NCBI RefSeq assembly: GCF_046630445.1
Contig: NC_092333.1
Span: forward strand, 707,201,001-707,265,000
Direction: 5' to 3'
Length of the DNA: 64,000 bases
DNA from: Rutidosis leptorrhynchoides
Lineage: Eukaryota > Streptophyta > Magnoliopsida > Asterales > Asteraceae
Part shown: piece after piece, positions 1 through 12,122 of the stretch
Position numbering within the stretch: the first letter of the stretch is position 1
Layout: every line of letters starts with the position of its first letter
Translations under genes and position numbers: made by a program
Notes under the pieces: model-generated
The model's database searches: none
Seen by the model: the letters and a program-made list of their open reading frames with translations, nothing else
Told to the model about the DNA's origin: nothing

Positions 1-1275
1 GGCGCATGTGCCATAACTTGGTGGTATCTACATCTTTAGCCGATGAAGAAACTCCAGCCGCACCAGTAACAGTACTACCCTTTAACAGGTAAAGGCCATT
101 AACCCTTTCACCTTTCATCACGACAAGTGCACCTCTTGAAACTTTTAATACTCCACCTCGAGCTCGATACTCGCAACTGATGGAGTCCAGCGTACCCAAG
201 GAAATAAGATTCTTCTTCAATTCTGGAACATGCCTGACATCTGTCAACGTCCTCACCGTGCCATCATACATCTTGATTTGAATCGTTCCTATGCCAACAA
301 CGTTACAAGCTACATCATTTCCCATAAGGACTTTACCACCATCTATTTGTTGATATGTAGTAAACCAGTCCCTAATAGGACACATATGATAAGAACAACT
401 CGAGTCAAGAATCCACTCATTACTAGAGTGACCATCGGTAACACTAAGAACATTTGCACCATCAGAATCATTTTCTGCAACCGCGGCAACTTTATCGGCT
501 CCCGCTGCATTCCAAGTCTCTCTTTTTCCTATTAAGTCTGGACAGTCTCTACGCATGTGACCTTCCTTGTGACAATTGTAACACTTGATCTTTCTAGATC
601 TTGGTTTCGATCTAGAACGACCTTTGTTGTTACTACTTGATGCTCTATCATTACGTCTTCCTCTTGCCACCAAACCTTCTGCACTTTCTTCCAGATAATC
701 CGCCGAGAATTTCTTCCTTAACTCGCTAGAGTTCAAGGTAGATTTGACATCCTCCATGGAAATAGTTTTTCTACTATATAGTAGAGTTGTAACCAAATGC
801 TCGTACGATTTTGGCAAGGAACATAAGAAAATTAATGATTGATCTTCATCATCAATTTTCATACCAATATTATTCAAGTCCAAAATTATTTTATTGAACT
901 CATCGATGTGATCATTTAGTGAACCTTCTTTCATCCGAAGAGTATACAACCGTTGTTTCATATACAACCGGTTCGTGAGACTCTTAGTCATATATAGAGT
1001 TTCTAGCTATTTCCAAAGTTCAGCCGGTGTGGTTTCTGCCGCAACTTCTCTAAGCACACAATCGGCAAGATTTAGAATAATCATGCCGTGTGCCTTTTCC
1101 AGAAGTTCATCCTTTTCTTCATCTGTCAACTTTTCGGGTAGATGTTCTCTCCCTTTCAAAGCTAACAAATAACCTTGTTGGCTCAGTAGAGCCCGCATCT
1201 TCATTCGCCAAAGACCAAAATCGTTCTGGCCATTAATTTCTCTACGTCGGACCTTATTATCGTCATCTTGTATAT
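1..1275 (-). pseudogene. copia gag and protease region (fossil, incomplete)
   Basis: Minus-strand translation gives a copia gag followed by a CCHC knuckle (CYNCHKEGHMRRDC) at about 548-590, then a protease active-site segment of the form WILDSSCSYHM at about 375-415, then the GAG-pre-integrase region up to the window edge. Gag would form the virus-like particle, and protease would cut the polyprotein. The region is broken in several places and is treated as a fossil. Small ORFs on the plus strand here are shadows of this reading. Confidence 0.8.
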
Positions 1276-1290
1276 TTAATCACAGCTATA

Positions 1291-1302
1291 GCTCTGATAC
1301 CA
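1291..1302 (-). other. tRNA-iMet primer-binding site (copia, left edge)
   Basis: On the minus strand the bases read TGGTATCAGAGC, the sequence complementary to the 3' end of plant initiator tRNA-Met that most plant LTR elements use to prime minus-strand DNA synthesis. It sits 3 bases inside the LTR. Confidence 0.9.
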
Positions 1303-1305
1303 GTT

Positions 1306-1890
1306 TGTTGTGATTTACGCGCTTTCAAGACCCGAGAAATTAATCGTACAATTAAGCGATAAATAAAGACACAAGATTTTACGTGGTTCGGCGTGAGGCC
1401 TAGTCCACGGGCGGAAGCAGAGATGGATTTTACTAGCAAATATGGCAAACCCGAGGTTACAATGTATCACTCTAATCTAGGCTCCGAAAATACTAACAAA
1501 GTATTTGGACCACTCACTAGATTATAACATTTCTCTCGTAACTCACTCGTATAGAATTTTATATAACAATTCTATACCCTCTCTATTTTCTACAATACTC
1601 ATCACAAGAGTTATTAGTAAACTCTTTCAAGTATGTGTTTTAATATGAGATTTAAGATGTGAAGAATGGGATGATTGAAATGAAGCTGTGTGGTGGCCTT
1701 ATATAGGTGAAGAAGAGCATGAGAACATGAAGTGTAAACAAGTGACTTTGCATGTCATGCCATCTGCCTTATTTGAATTCAATTGTCATCTTTGTTGAAT
1801 ATTAATAAACCATGTGCCCATTCTATTGGTAGGTAGCCAAACATAAACTTCAACTTGCAATTGAGTTACCCTTTTCTATACTGTCCAACA
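1306..1890 (-). repeat. 5' LTR of left-edge copia element
   Basis: This 585 bp segment starts TGTTGTG at 1306 and ends CCAACA at 1890, giving the expected TG...CA ends on the minus strand (TGTTGG...CAACA). It lies 3 bases outside a tRNA-iMet primer-binding site. The next five bases outside the LTR are TTATA, one half of a presumed target-site duplication whose partner is outside the window. Confidence 0.8.
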
Positions 1891-3585
1891 TTATAATATT
1901 TGTTTAGCCATGTGTTTGCCTCTGGATAGAACAAAAGAACAGATAAAAGAACAAAAATAAGCACTAGATATATTATATAAGAACGGATTTAAAGATAAAG
2001 AATTAACAAAAAGTTACAAGAATTTACATTAAAAATTATGGTGGTCGAATATATAAATATCAAGAATTAACATAATCTTTCAATAATTACCATCGATGTT
2101 ATAATAATAGACAGGAGAAAAGAATTATGACACATAAGGAAGAGGTTCTTTTGATAAGGTTCTTCAGAACCCCGGACAAAGAACAATATCAGAGTTACAA
2201 ATAAAACAATTTAAGATAGGAAACGGATCATATATGATTATAAACTGATGATTCAACATAGCAAGGATATAAAAAATGGAGAGGAGATCTCTCAAGCAAG
2301 AGAAAGCATATATACACAGAAACAATACAACCCAAATGACACTCATGTATATCAAGTATTTGGTACAAAATAAGGCGGCAGATAGGAATGATTACCCTTA
2401 AACTGCAGCATCGAGAATATGTTTACAATTTTCAATCTGGGATATGCTTGGTCTACAAACATCAATGCATGTTATAATGACAAATATACACCAGTTACTA
2501 AAATAATTTAGGAAGAAAATAAAAAGAAAAGAAACAAAGTTAACTTACACGGGCAACATCACGGTTGATAGTTTACTTCCATATCCATACCGCTACTCCT
2601 ATGTGTCTTCAACATTAAACAAACACGACTTCATCAAAACTCACTTATAAACACTTGATTAATCATCACAAACTAGTCAATAATCCGAGGATAGAATACC
2701 TTAACATGGGCCATCTCATAAAGCCAACACTACAGTACAATGCTTACAGCGTCCAAGTGGTATGTATCGGGTCAAACTCAGATTACAGATCCTTTTAGAA
2801 AGTAAATTAGATGAATTGTACCTCAATGAAAGTATCTTTGTGAGTGCTTACATTTAAGCCTAACTACTTCCAAGATCAAAGAGTCATTTCGAGAAGCTAA
2901 AAGCAGCCAGCCTAATACTTAGATATCCGTACCATATACAATACAGAAGTTACAATCTTGAAAAAGAAAGATATTTGAGTACATACCAAGGGTAACATTT
3001 TCTTCATTCTGCAATTTCTTTTAAGTGTTTTTTTGACGACGGTTAGGAGTCACTTACGGCAGTCCGAACGCGATGTCAGTACCCACCCACCCGATCATAT
3101 CCTGGGACAAACCAATATAGTCTTACCACCCCTTCAGAGAAAATCCCCACGATGAATCGATACGGGCATCAGGTGTGGTAAAAACCCCTCTGGTGAGATT
3201 CGAACGCAATATGTCTGAGACCTCCAAGGCCCATGAAATGGGCGGATAACCTCAAGAAAAATATTTTGCAGTGCATGACCCATGAATTGGCAAGCTACTT
3301 ATTGTATAGCGTGTGTCTTACATCTTAATTGTAAAATGGGTGATACACGATATTGAATAGCGTGTCTTATTGTAAAATGGGTGATACATGATATTGAATA
3401 GCGTGTCTTACATCTTAATTGTAACACATATCATCATGTGCATGATACTTATTCGTAGACAATTTAAAAACTGAGTTCTAGCCTTCAAATCCTCGATTAG
3501 ACACAATCAAAGCCCTAATTTAGACTACAGATCTTCAAATCATTTTACTTATTTATGAGTTTTTTAACATACAAACCAAAAAAAT
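1891..3585. other. Gene-poor region with diverged repeat modules
   Basis: No convincing gene. The stretch holds short modules that recur at 39.7-49.8 kb. One contains ACTTACACGGGCAACATCA at about 2545-2565 (also near 39770, 42690, 45818 and 47012). One contains CTTAACATGGGCCATC at about 2700-2716 (also near 42383, 42474 and 45873). One contains AACAATACAACCCAAATGA at about 2322-2340 (also near 45277). One contains CATGTGCATGATACTTATTC at about 3434-3453 (also near 43375 and 46733). Several look like minus-strand exon ends followed by GTAAG. The start (1906-1960) also matches 49066-49110. A tandem GTGTCTTA-containing repeat lies at about 3310-3420. Confidence 0.5.
3028..3256 (-). mobile_element. 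tRNA-derived SINE, minus strand
   Basis: On the minus strand there is a tRNA-like head with a B-box-like GCGTTCGAATCTC at 3195-3207, a unique body, and a short A tail (T run at 3028-3034). Length is about 230 bp. I could not find a convincing target-site duplication, so the ends are approximate. An alternative is a generic tRNA-related repeat fragment. Confidence 0.55.
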
Positions 3586-3591
3586 CCAAAT

Positions 3592-4085
3592 TCGGCTTTG
3601 TTGTATTACACTTGCATACACAATCAAAATCATCATTATCGTACGAATCGTTCCATAAGTGGAATCGAATTTTCATGTCTTAAATGATCCACAACTTTGC
3701 AAACATCTAAAGAAACTCAACACAATACAATCACCACTCCACACACCTATGCAAGCTACGTTTTATATCTTTCATAAAATTTTCTGAATCACCACCCCAA
3801 TTATACATATCGGCTTCGGTAGCATACTAAAAAACACTTGGCTCACCGCAATACCAAAAGCGCATGTAAAAGTTTACCTTGTTGGATGTGTGCGTAGATG
3901 CTTGCTGAAAACGGCAACATAAAGTAAAAAATACGTTAAAACCCATCATTTGTAGTAAAAAATAAATATGATAGACACACAAATAGAAATGGAAATGCAG
4001 AGTTTGTCGGATTGGGCTCGGATTGGGCTTAAAGTAGTGGCTTTAAAGTTGCTTCATAAGGTTTGACACCTAACAGGCATTATCA
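3592..4085 (+). repeat. Left arm of a large foldback (inverted repeat)
   Basis: The arm is the reverse complement of 4094-4297 continued at 23018-23290. Near the centre TTTGACACCTA (left) pairs with TAGGTGTCAAA (right), and the arms come within 8 bases of each other. Further out, ACCTTGTTGGATGTG near 3878 pairs with CACATCCAACAAGGT near 4278. Divergence between arms is moderate. Read from the right arm outward, the sequence has coding-like stretches that I do not recognise. Confidence 0.85.
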
Positions 4086-4093
4086 GTGTGTTT

Positions 4094-4297
4094 GATAACG
4101 ACCTACTAGGTGTCAAACCTTATAGAGCAATTTTAAAGCCGCTACTCTGATCCCCAATCCGACAAATTGTGCAATACCATTCCCACATATGTGCCTATTA
4201 TTTTTTTACTACAAATGATATAATTTTAATGTATTCTTTACTTTTTGTATTGTTGTGTTCAACTAGCGTGTATGCCCACATCCAACAAGGTAATCTT
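4094..4297 (-). repeat. Right arm of foldback, inner part
   Basis: This is the inner part of the right arm, directly followed by the copia insertion at 4298. The central 8 bases (4086-4093) form the loop. The arm resumes at 23018 after the copia element. Confidence 0.85.
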
Positions 4298-5064
4298 TGT
4301 TGGGTTTATATGTGGGTTTCCAATATGAGAAAGTGTTAGCCCAATGTCTAAAGCCCAACAAATTTAGGCCCAAGATGCTTGTTGACTTGGTCAAGTGTCT
4401 TAGGCATTATTTGAATCAATTGTGCAGCTGTATTCATTAAGAGAGAGATTACAGAGAGTTGAGAGATCAAGAAAAAGAGTCAAAAACTCCATTTCCGTCT
4501 ACAGTGACAGCAGGCCAGAAAAGAGACGATCCCCAGAGATCTAACCGTTGGATCTTCATCAAATTTGGGCTGTGTCTTCCTGACATCAGTCCCAAGGTTT
4601 TCAACCGTTGATTCGTCTAAAGAGGTCTGTAGCTCGAGTTACAGCAGGTCGAACAGTAGCAGAATTTTGGGTGATGTTATTACTCTTTTGTCTTTAATTT
4701 CTTCATATACTTATTGATTATTGTTATTCAAGAGTATGATGATGTTGTATACCTCTAGTTGATCTAGAGAAGGATTATTGTATTGCTCTCTTGTTGATGA
4801 TAATGGAATTTAAGTGGCTTACGAGTCCCGTGGGTTTTACTCTCGATTTTGAGAGGTTTTCCACGTAATAAGTCTCGTGTGTATTGTGTGTGCTTATTTA
4901 TTTTGTATTTGCTGATTTGGGACAAAATTGGGGCTGATTTGTGGTGATTGTGGTATACCTTATTTGTTAGTTTCCTCACAGGTTCATACGGGACGGGAAA
5001 TGTTTGTCAAATGGATGTTTGTTTCCGTTGTGTAGATTGGCCATTGTGACTTATTTTCCCATCA
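4298..5064 (+). repeat. 5' LTR of copia element
   Basis: This is 767 bp, starting TGTTGGG and ending CCCATCA. It is about 97% identical to 22249-23017. As in other copia elements it would carry the promoter; the junction with the interior is fixed by the PBS-like site just downstream. Confidence 0.95.
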
Positions 5065-5066
5065 AA

Positions 5067-5080
5067 TTAGTATCTAGAGC
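5067..5080 (+). other. Primer-binding-site-like sequence of copia element
   Basis: TTAGTATCTAGAGC stands 2 bases inside the 5' LTR, where the iMet-type TTGGTATCAGAGC is expected. It is recognisable but not a perfect match. Confidence 0.7.
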
Positions 5081-5110
5081 TTAAGGTTATTTGATTGACT
5101 TGTGTGAAAG

Positions 5111-5850
5111 ATGGAAGCTAATACAAGTAAGATGGTTAGTTTAAATGGTTCAAATTATCATGTTTGGAAAGGTAAAATGGAGGATCTTCTTTATGTGAAA
5201 GATTATTATTTACCTGTTTTTACTGAGAGTATGCCTGAGGGTAAGTCTGAAGCTCAATGGAAAATTTTGCATAGACAGGTATGTGGGTATATTCGGCAGT
5301 GGGTTGATGATAATGTAGTGAACCATATTACTGGGGAGACTGATGCTAAAGCCTTATGGAAAAAGCTTGAACAGTTATATGAACGAAAGACTGGGAATAA
5401 CAAGTTGTTCTTAATTAAATAGTTGATGGGTTTAAAGTATCATGATGGGACTCCTATTACAGATCACCTAAATGCATATCAGGGTATTATTAATCAGCTT
5501 GCAGGAATGAGTATCAAGTTTGAGGATGAGGTTCAAGGTCTCTGGTTACTTGGTACGTTACCGGACTCTTGGGAGATTTTTAGGATATCTTTGTCCAACT
5601 CTGCACCGAATGGTATTATTACCATGGAATTGGCTAAGGGTAGTATTTTGAATGAAGAGATGAGAAGAAAGTCACAAGGTTCCTCTTCACAGTCAGATAT
5701 CTTGGTCACAGAAATGCGGGGAAGAAGTCATAGTAGAGGTCATGGTAAAAGAGGCAAGAATCGTAGTAGCTCAAGAAAGGAAAGTTTTCTAATGTTGAGT
5801 GCTATCATTGTCATGAAAAAGGGCACACAAAGTGGTATTGTCCACAGTTA
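5111..5850 (+). pseudogene. copia gag region (fossil)
   Basis: The region begins MEANTSKMVSLNGSNYHVW, the typical UBN2/copia gag opening that follows the PBS in TNT1-like elements. It ends in a basic, Arg/Ser-rich stretch and a zinc-knuckle region at about 5795-5845. Gag would package the element RNA. It is part of the broken copia polyprotein and is treated as a fossil. Confidence 0.85.
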
Positions 5851-5984
5851 AAAAATGAGAAGAAAAAGGCATATGACAAGAATAAACAAAAGAAAAGTGA
5901 TGGTGGTGATGATGATAAGGTTGAAGTTAACGCTATCACGGATGAGTTCTTTGTTTGTATTGACTATGATATGATCAATCTTAC

Positions 5985-6550
5985 TCATGATGACACGATT
6001 TGGATTGTTGATAGTGGTGCTACATGTCATGTTTCAATATGTAGAGATCACTTCTCATCTTACACTCCAGGTGACTATGGATTTACTAGGATGGGTAATT
6101 CTGGGTTATCAAAGATCGTTGGTATTGGAGATGTTTGTTTGAAATTTGACACGGGAATGGAGTTAGTTTTGCATAATGTAAAACATGTTTCAGATATGAG
6201 ACTTAATGTTATTTCAACAGGCATTCTTGATGATGATGGTTATTATAACAGTTTTGGTAATGGTATTTGGAAACTAACTCTTGGTTCTATGATAGTGGGA
6301 AGAGGCAAGAAAGACTCAAGATTATACATAACGCGTCCGAAGATCATCCAGAACATTGTTAACGCAGTGGACAATGTTGATTCTACCGAGTTGTGGCATA
6401 AAAGACTTGACCACATGAGTGAAAAAGGGATGTCAATCTTATTTAAGAAGAATGTATTGTCTGGTGTTAGTGATAATAATTTGAGTAAGTGTTCTCACTG
6501 TTTGGCAGGAAAACAGACCAGAGTTGTGTTTAAGAGTCATTCTCCTTTTT
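5985..6550 (+). pseudogene. copia protease and GAG-pre-integrase region (fossil)
   Basis: The aspartic protease motif IVDSGATCHVS lies at about 6004-6036. The GAG-pre-integrase signature ELWHKRLDHMSEKGM lies near 6390-6433, and the HHCC-type zinc ligands CSHC follow near 6490. This is the standard order for copia. Part of the broken polyprotein. Confidence 0.85.
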
Positions 6551-6552
6551 GA

Positions 6553-7110
6553 ATGGAGAACATACTTGATCCAGTACATTCAGATGTATGTGGGCCTATG
6601 AAGACTAGGACACTTGGTGGATGTTCCTACTATGTTACATTCATCGATGATCATTCCAGGAAGGTGTGGGTTTATACCTTAAAGTCAAAGGATCAAGTAT
6701 TTGAAAAGTTTAAGGAATTTCATGCACTAGTTGAAAGGCAAACGAGGAAGAAGCTCAAGTGTATTCGGACTGATAATGGCGGTGAATACATTGGGAGCTT
6801 TGATGCTTATTGTAACGAGAATGGTATTCGGCATCAAAAGACTCCACCAAAGACACCTCAGTTGAATGGCTTAGCAGAGAGGATGAACAGAACTTTGGTT
6901 GAAAGAGTTAGATGTTTGCTTTCACATGCAGGGTTGTCCGATTCCTTTTGGGGTGAGGCTTTAAATACGACAGTTCATATTATTAATCTAACCCCTTGTG
7001 TACCTTTGCGTTTTGATGTTCCTAACAGGGTTTGGAGCGGTAAAGATGTTTCTTACCATCATTTACGAGTCTTTGGATGTAAAGCATTTGTTCATGTTCC
7101 CAAAGATGAA
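6553..7110 (+). pseudogene. copia integrase core (fossil)
   Basis: The catalytic-core region of a copia integrase is readable. It contains HSDVCGPM near 6580, DDHSRKVWVY near 6646, RTDNGGEY near 6766, and a late core segment around LNGLAERMNRT near 6862. It lies upstream of reverse transcriptase, which is diagnostic for Ty1/copia rather than gypsy. Confidence 0.9.
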
Positions 7111-7529
7111 AGGTCAAAGCTTGATATGAAGACTAAGCCATGTGTATTCCTCGGCTATGGTGAAGATGATTTTGGGTACAGGTTATATGATCCAGTTCAG
7201 AAGAAACTTGTACGAAGCCGAGATGTTGTGTTTACAGAAGATCAGATGTTAAAAGATGTTGATAAGATAGATTCAGTTCCTCAACCTAGTGCTGATCTTG
7301 TTGATTTGGATCCAGTTACTCCACAACATGTTGATTCACATGTTGATGATGATGTTCATGATAATGAACATGGTACTGATGATAATGATGCTCCAGAGCA
7401 GGTAGAGATTCCAGTACCAGATGTGCCCCCATTTATCCCACTTAGGCGGTCTACTCGAGACCGTCATCCTTCTATTAGATATTCTGCTGATGAGTATGTA
7501 TTACTCACTGATGGGGGAGAGCCAGAATG

Positions 7530-8290
7530 TTATTCAGAAGCAATGAAAGATGAGCATAAGAAAGAGTGGGGTGAAGCTATGCAAGATGGGATGAATTCTT
7601 TACATGAGAACAATATTTATGAGTTGGTGAAGTTACCTAAAGGCAAGAGAGCTTTGAGAAACAAATGGGTGTTCAAAGTGAAGACAGATGAGCTTACTTC
7701 ACAACCAAGGTACAAAGCTAGGTTAGTTGTTAAAGGATTCATCCAGAAAAAGGGTATTGATTTTGATGAGATTTTCTCACCGGTCGTGAAGATGGGATCT
7801 ATTCGAGTGGTTCTTGGGTTAGCTGCTAGTCTTGATCTTGAGGTTGAACAGATGGATGTCAAGACTGCTTTTCTTCATGGTGATTTGGATAAGGAAATCT
7901 ACATGATGCAACCTGAAGGTTTTCGGTTTAAGGGTAAAGAAAATTATGTTTGTAGACTTCAGAAAAGTCTATATGGGTTGAAGCAAGCACCGAGACAGTG
8001 GTATAAGAAGTTTGAGTCGGTTATAGGAAAGCAAGGCTACCGAAAGACAACTTCAGATCATTGTGTTTTCTTTCAGAGGTTTGGTGATGATGATTTCATC
8101 ATATTGTTGTTATACGTTGATGATATGTTAATTGTTGGTAAAAATATTAAAAGAATTGCGCAGTTGAAGCGAGAATTGAGCAAGTCTTTTGCTATGAAAG
8201 ACTTAGGGCCAGCAAAATAGATTCTTGGCATTCGTATTTCTAGAGATAGAGGTGCTAAGACGTTACATATATCACAAGAGCAATACATTG
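7530..8290 (+). pseudogene. copia reverse transcriptase region (fossil)
   Basis: Copia RT motifs appear in order: KWVFKVK near 7664, YKARLVVKGF near 7711, VEQMDVKTAFLHGDL near 7840, SLYGLKQAPRQWYKKF near 7966, and the catalytic LLYVDDMLIVG near 8110. The most similar well-known element is tobacco TNT1-94. The polyprotein as a whole is broken. Confidence 0.9.
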
Positions 8291-8295
8291 AAAAT

Positions 8296-8833
8296 GTGCT
8301 TAGTAGATTCAACATGGAGAATGCTAAAGTGGTTAGTTCCCCTCTTACTAACAACTTTAAGCTAACAGATAGAGATTGCCCTACTTCAAAGGAGGATGTT
8401 GAGGAGATGGACAAAGTACCATATGCTTCTGCGGTTGGTAGCTTGATGTATGCTATGGTATGTACTAGGCCTGATATAGCTCATGCAGTAGGTGTTGTTA
8501 GTCGGTTTATGTCAAATCCGGGTAAGAAGCATTGGGAAGCAGTTAAATGGATTATGAGATACTTACGAGGTACTTCAAAGTTGGGTATCACATTTGGAAA
8601 TGGAAAACCGATGCTTGTTGGTTATACAGACTCAGATATGGCAGGAAACAAAGATAACATGAAGTCCACTTCTGGATATTTGATGACCTTCGCAGGGGGA
8701 GCAGTTTCATGGCAATCAAGGTTACAAAAGTGTGTTGCATTGTCTACGACCGAGGCTGAGATTATGGCAGCAACATAAGCGTGCAAAGAACTATTGTGGA
8801 TGAAAAGGTTTCTACAAGACCTTGGGTTTAAGC
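8296..8833 (+). pseudogene. copia RNase H, part before the nested insertion (fossil)
   Basis: The connection and RNase H region contains SAVGSLMYAMVCTRPDIAHA near 8430, YTDSDMAGNKD near 8623 and ALSTTEAEIMAAT near 8737. It is interrupted at 8833/8834 by the gypsy element; the rest of the region lies beyond the insertion near 22 kb. Confidence 0.85.
8829..8833. other. Target-site duplication TAAGC, left side of gypsy
   Basis: TAAGC directly precedes the gypsy LTR and is repeated at 21976-21980 directly after the right LTR. This fixes both ends of the gypsy insertion and dates it after the copia insertion. Confidence 0.95.
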
Positions 8834-11800
8834 TGAAATGTCCCGTTCTTATTGATTAAAAACGTTCCATATTAATTGATTTCGTTGCGAGGTTTTGACC
8901 TCTATATGAGACGTTTTTCAAAGACTGCATTCATTTTTAAAACAAACCATAACCTTTATTTCATAAATAAAGGTTTAAAAAGCTTTACGTAGATTATCAA
9001 ATAATGATAATCTAAAATATCATGTTTACACACGACCATTACATAATGGTTTACAATACAAATATGTTACATCGAAATCAATTTCTTGAATGCAGTTTTT
9101 ACACAATATCATACAAACATGGACGCCAAATCTTGTCCTTATTTTAGTATGCGATAGCGGAAGCTCTTAATAATCACCTGAGAATAAACATGCTTAAAAC
9201 GTCAACAAAAATGTTGGTGAGTTATAGGTTTAACCTATATATATATATATCAAATCATAATAATAGACCACAAGATTTCATATTTCAATACACATCCCAT
9301 ACATAGAGATAAAAATCATTCATATGGTGAACACCTGGTAACCGACAATAACAAGATGCATATATAAGAATATCCCCATCATTCCGGGACACCCTTCGGA
9401 TATGATATAAATTTTGAAGTACTAAAGCATCCGGTACTTTGGATGGGGTTTGTTAGGCCCAATAGATCTATCTTTAGGATTCGCGTCAATTAGGGTGTCT
9501 GTTCCCAAATTCTTAGATTACCAGACTTAATAAAAAGGGGCATATTCGATTTCGATAATTCAACCATAGAATGTAGTTTCACGTACTTGTGTCTATTTTG
9601 TAAATCATTTATAAAACCTGCATGTATTCTCATCCCAAAAATATTAGATTTTAAAAGTGGGACTATAACTCACTTTCACAGATTTTTACTTCGTCGGGAA
9701 GTAAGACTTGGCCACTGGTTGATTCACGAACCTATAACAATATATACATATATATCAAAGTATGTTCAAAATATATTTACAACACTTTTAATATATTTTG
9801 ATGTTTTAAGTTTATTAAGTCAGCTGTCCTCGTTAGTAACCTATAACTAGTTGTCCACAGTTAGATGTACAGAAATAAATCGATAATTATCTTGAATCAA
9901 TCCACGACCCAGTGTATACGTATCTCAGTATTGATCACAACTCAAACTATATATATTTTGGAATCAACCTCAACCCTGTATAGCTAACTCCAACATTCAC
10001 ATATAGAGTGTCTATGGTTGTTCCGAAATATATATAGATGTGTCGACATGATAGGTCGAAACATTGTATACGTGTCTATGGTATCTCAAGATTACATAAT
10101 ATACAATACAAGTTGATTAAGTTATGGTTGGAATAGATTTGTTACCAATTTTCACGTAGCTAAAATGAGAAAAATTATCCAATCTTGTTTTACCCATAAC
10201 TTCTTCATTTTAAATCCGTTTTGAGTGAATCAAATTGCTATGGTTTCATATTGAACTCTATTTTATGAATCTAAACAGAAAAAGTATAGGTTTATAGTCG
10301 GAAAAATAAGTTACAAGTCGTTTTTGTAAAGGTAGTCATTTCAGTCGAAAGAACGACGTCTAGATGACCATTTTAGAAAACATACTTCCACTTTGAGTTT
10401 AACCATAATTTTTGGATATAGTTTCATGTTCATAATAAAAATCATTTTCTCAGAATAACAACTTTTAAATCAAAGTTTATCATAGTTTTTAATTAACTAA
10501 CCCAAAACAGCCCGCGGTGTTACTACGACGGCGTAAATCCGGTTTTACGGTGTTTTTCGTGTTTCCAGGTTTTAAATCATTAAGTTAGCATATCATATAG
10601 ATATAGGACATGTGTTTAGTTGATTTTAAAAGTCAAGTTAGAAGGATTAACTTTTGTTTGCGAACAAGTTTAGAATTAACTAAACTATGTTCTAGTGATT
10701 ACAAGTTTAAACCTTCGAATAAGATAGCTTTATATGTATGAATTGAATGATGTTATGAACATCATTACTACCTTAAGTTCCTTGGATAAACCTACTGGAA
10801 AAGAGAAAAATGGATTTAGCTTCAACGGATCCTTGGATGGCTCGAAGTTCTTGAAGCAGAATCATGACACGAAAACAAGTTCAAGTAAGATCATCACTTG
10901 AAATAAGATTGTTATAGTTATAGAAATTGAACCAAAGTTTGAATATGATTATTACCTTGTATTAGAATGATAACCTACTGTAAGAAACAAAGATTTCTTG
11001 AGGTTGGATGATCACCTTACAAGATTGGAAGTGAGTTAGCAAACTTGAAAGTATTCTTGATTTTATGAAACTAGAACTTTTGGAATTTATGAAGAACACT
11101 TAGAACTTGAAGATAGAACTTGAGAGAGATCAATTAGATGAAGAAAATTGAAGAATGAAAGTGTTTGTAGGTGTTTTTGGTCGTTGGTGTATGGATTAGA
11201 TATAAAGGATATGTAATTTTGTTTTCATGTAAATAAGTCATGAATGATTACTCATATTTTTGTAATTTTATGAGATATTTCATGCTAGTTGCCAAATGAT
11301 GGTTCCCACATGTGTTAGGTGACTCAAATGGGCTGCTAAGAGCTGATCATTGGAGTGTATATACCAATAGTACATACATCTAAAAGCTGTGTATTGTACG
11401 AGTACGAATACGGGTGCATACGAGTAGAATTGTTGATGAAACTGAACGAGGATGTAATTGTAAGCATTTTTGTTAAGTAGAAGTATTTTGATAAGTGTAT
11501 TGAAGTCTTTCAAAAGTGTATAAATACATATTAAAACACTACATGTATATACATTTTAACTGAGTCGTTAAGTCATCGTTAGTCGTTACATGTAAGTGTT
11601 GTTTTGAAACCTTTAGGTTAACGATCTTGTTAAATGTTGTTAACCCAATGTTTATAATATCAAATGAGATTTTAAATTATTATATTATCATGATATTATC
11701 ATGTATGAATATCTCTTAATATGATATATATACATTAAATGTCTTTACAACGATAATCGTTACATATATGTCTCGTTTAAAAATCATTAAGTTAGTAGTC

Positions 11801-12087
11801 TTGTTTTTACATATGTAGTTCATTGTTAATATACTTAATGATATGTTTACTTATCATAGTATCATGTTAACTATATATATATCCATATATATGTCATCAT
11901 ATAGTTTTTACAAGTTTTAACGTTCGTGAATCACCGGTCAACTTGGGTGGTCAATTGTCTATATGAAACATATTTCAATTAATCAAGTCTTAACAAGTTT
12001 GATTGCTTAACATGTTGGAAACATTTAATCATGTAAATATCAATCTCAATTAATATATATAAACATGGAAAAGTTCGGGTCACTACA
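8834..12087 (-). repeat. 3' LTR of gypsy element
   Basis: This is 3,254 bp, with TGAAATGTCCCG at 8834 and CACTACA at 12087. It is unusually long for a plant gypsy LTR but consistent with some Tekay/Del elements. Apart from a shorter AT run (9236-9250) and about ten substitutions it equals 18688-21975. It contains no convincing gene. Confidence 0.95.
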
Positions 12088-12102
12088 GTACCTACCCGTT
12101 AA
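12088..12102 (-). other. Polypurine tract of gypsy element
   Basis: The minus strand reads TTAACGGGTAGGTAC directly next to the inner end of the 3' LTR, where the plus-strand primer is expected. Exactly the same 15 bases recur at 16842-16856. Confidence 0.75.
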
Positions 12103-12122
12103 ATAAATTTCGTCCCGAAATT

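Larger units (their letters stand above)
1..1890 (-). mobile_element. Ty1/copia retrotransposon, 5' portion, cut by window edge
   Basis: A minus-strand copia element whose 5' end faces right. Reading leftward from 1890 there is an LTR, a tRNA-iMet primer-binding site, a gag of the UBN2/copia type with a CCHC zinc knuckle, and the start of protease and the GAG-pre-integrase region. The rest lies beyond base 1. The LTR and PBS define the 5' end well. This is a fossil with several breaks in the visible part. Age cannot be estimated because the second LTR is outside the window. The lineage is copia; TNT1-94/Tork-like is my best guess from the protease and zinc-knuckle context. Confidence 0.85.

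Noticed and set aside
2164-2355. Small membrane-protein gene (ORF resembling 45090-45395 in VIWVVLFL)
   Set aside because: The similarity comes from a repeated noncoding module. The frames diverge outside a short stretch and no start context or gene structure supports coding.
9587-9850. Short ORFs at 9587-9850 and 19475-19738 as a duplicated gene
   Set aside because: They are the same stretch of the two gypsy LTRs, with no protein-like features.
11280-11513. Minus-strand ORF of 77 residues repeated at 21168-21401
   Set aside because: It lies in the LTRs and the copies differ by LTR mutations only; chance open frame.
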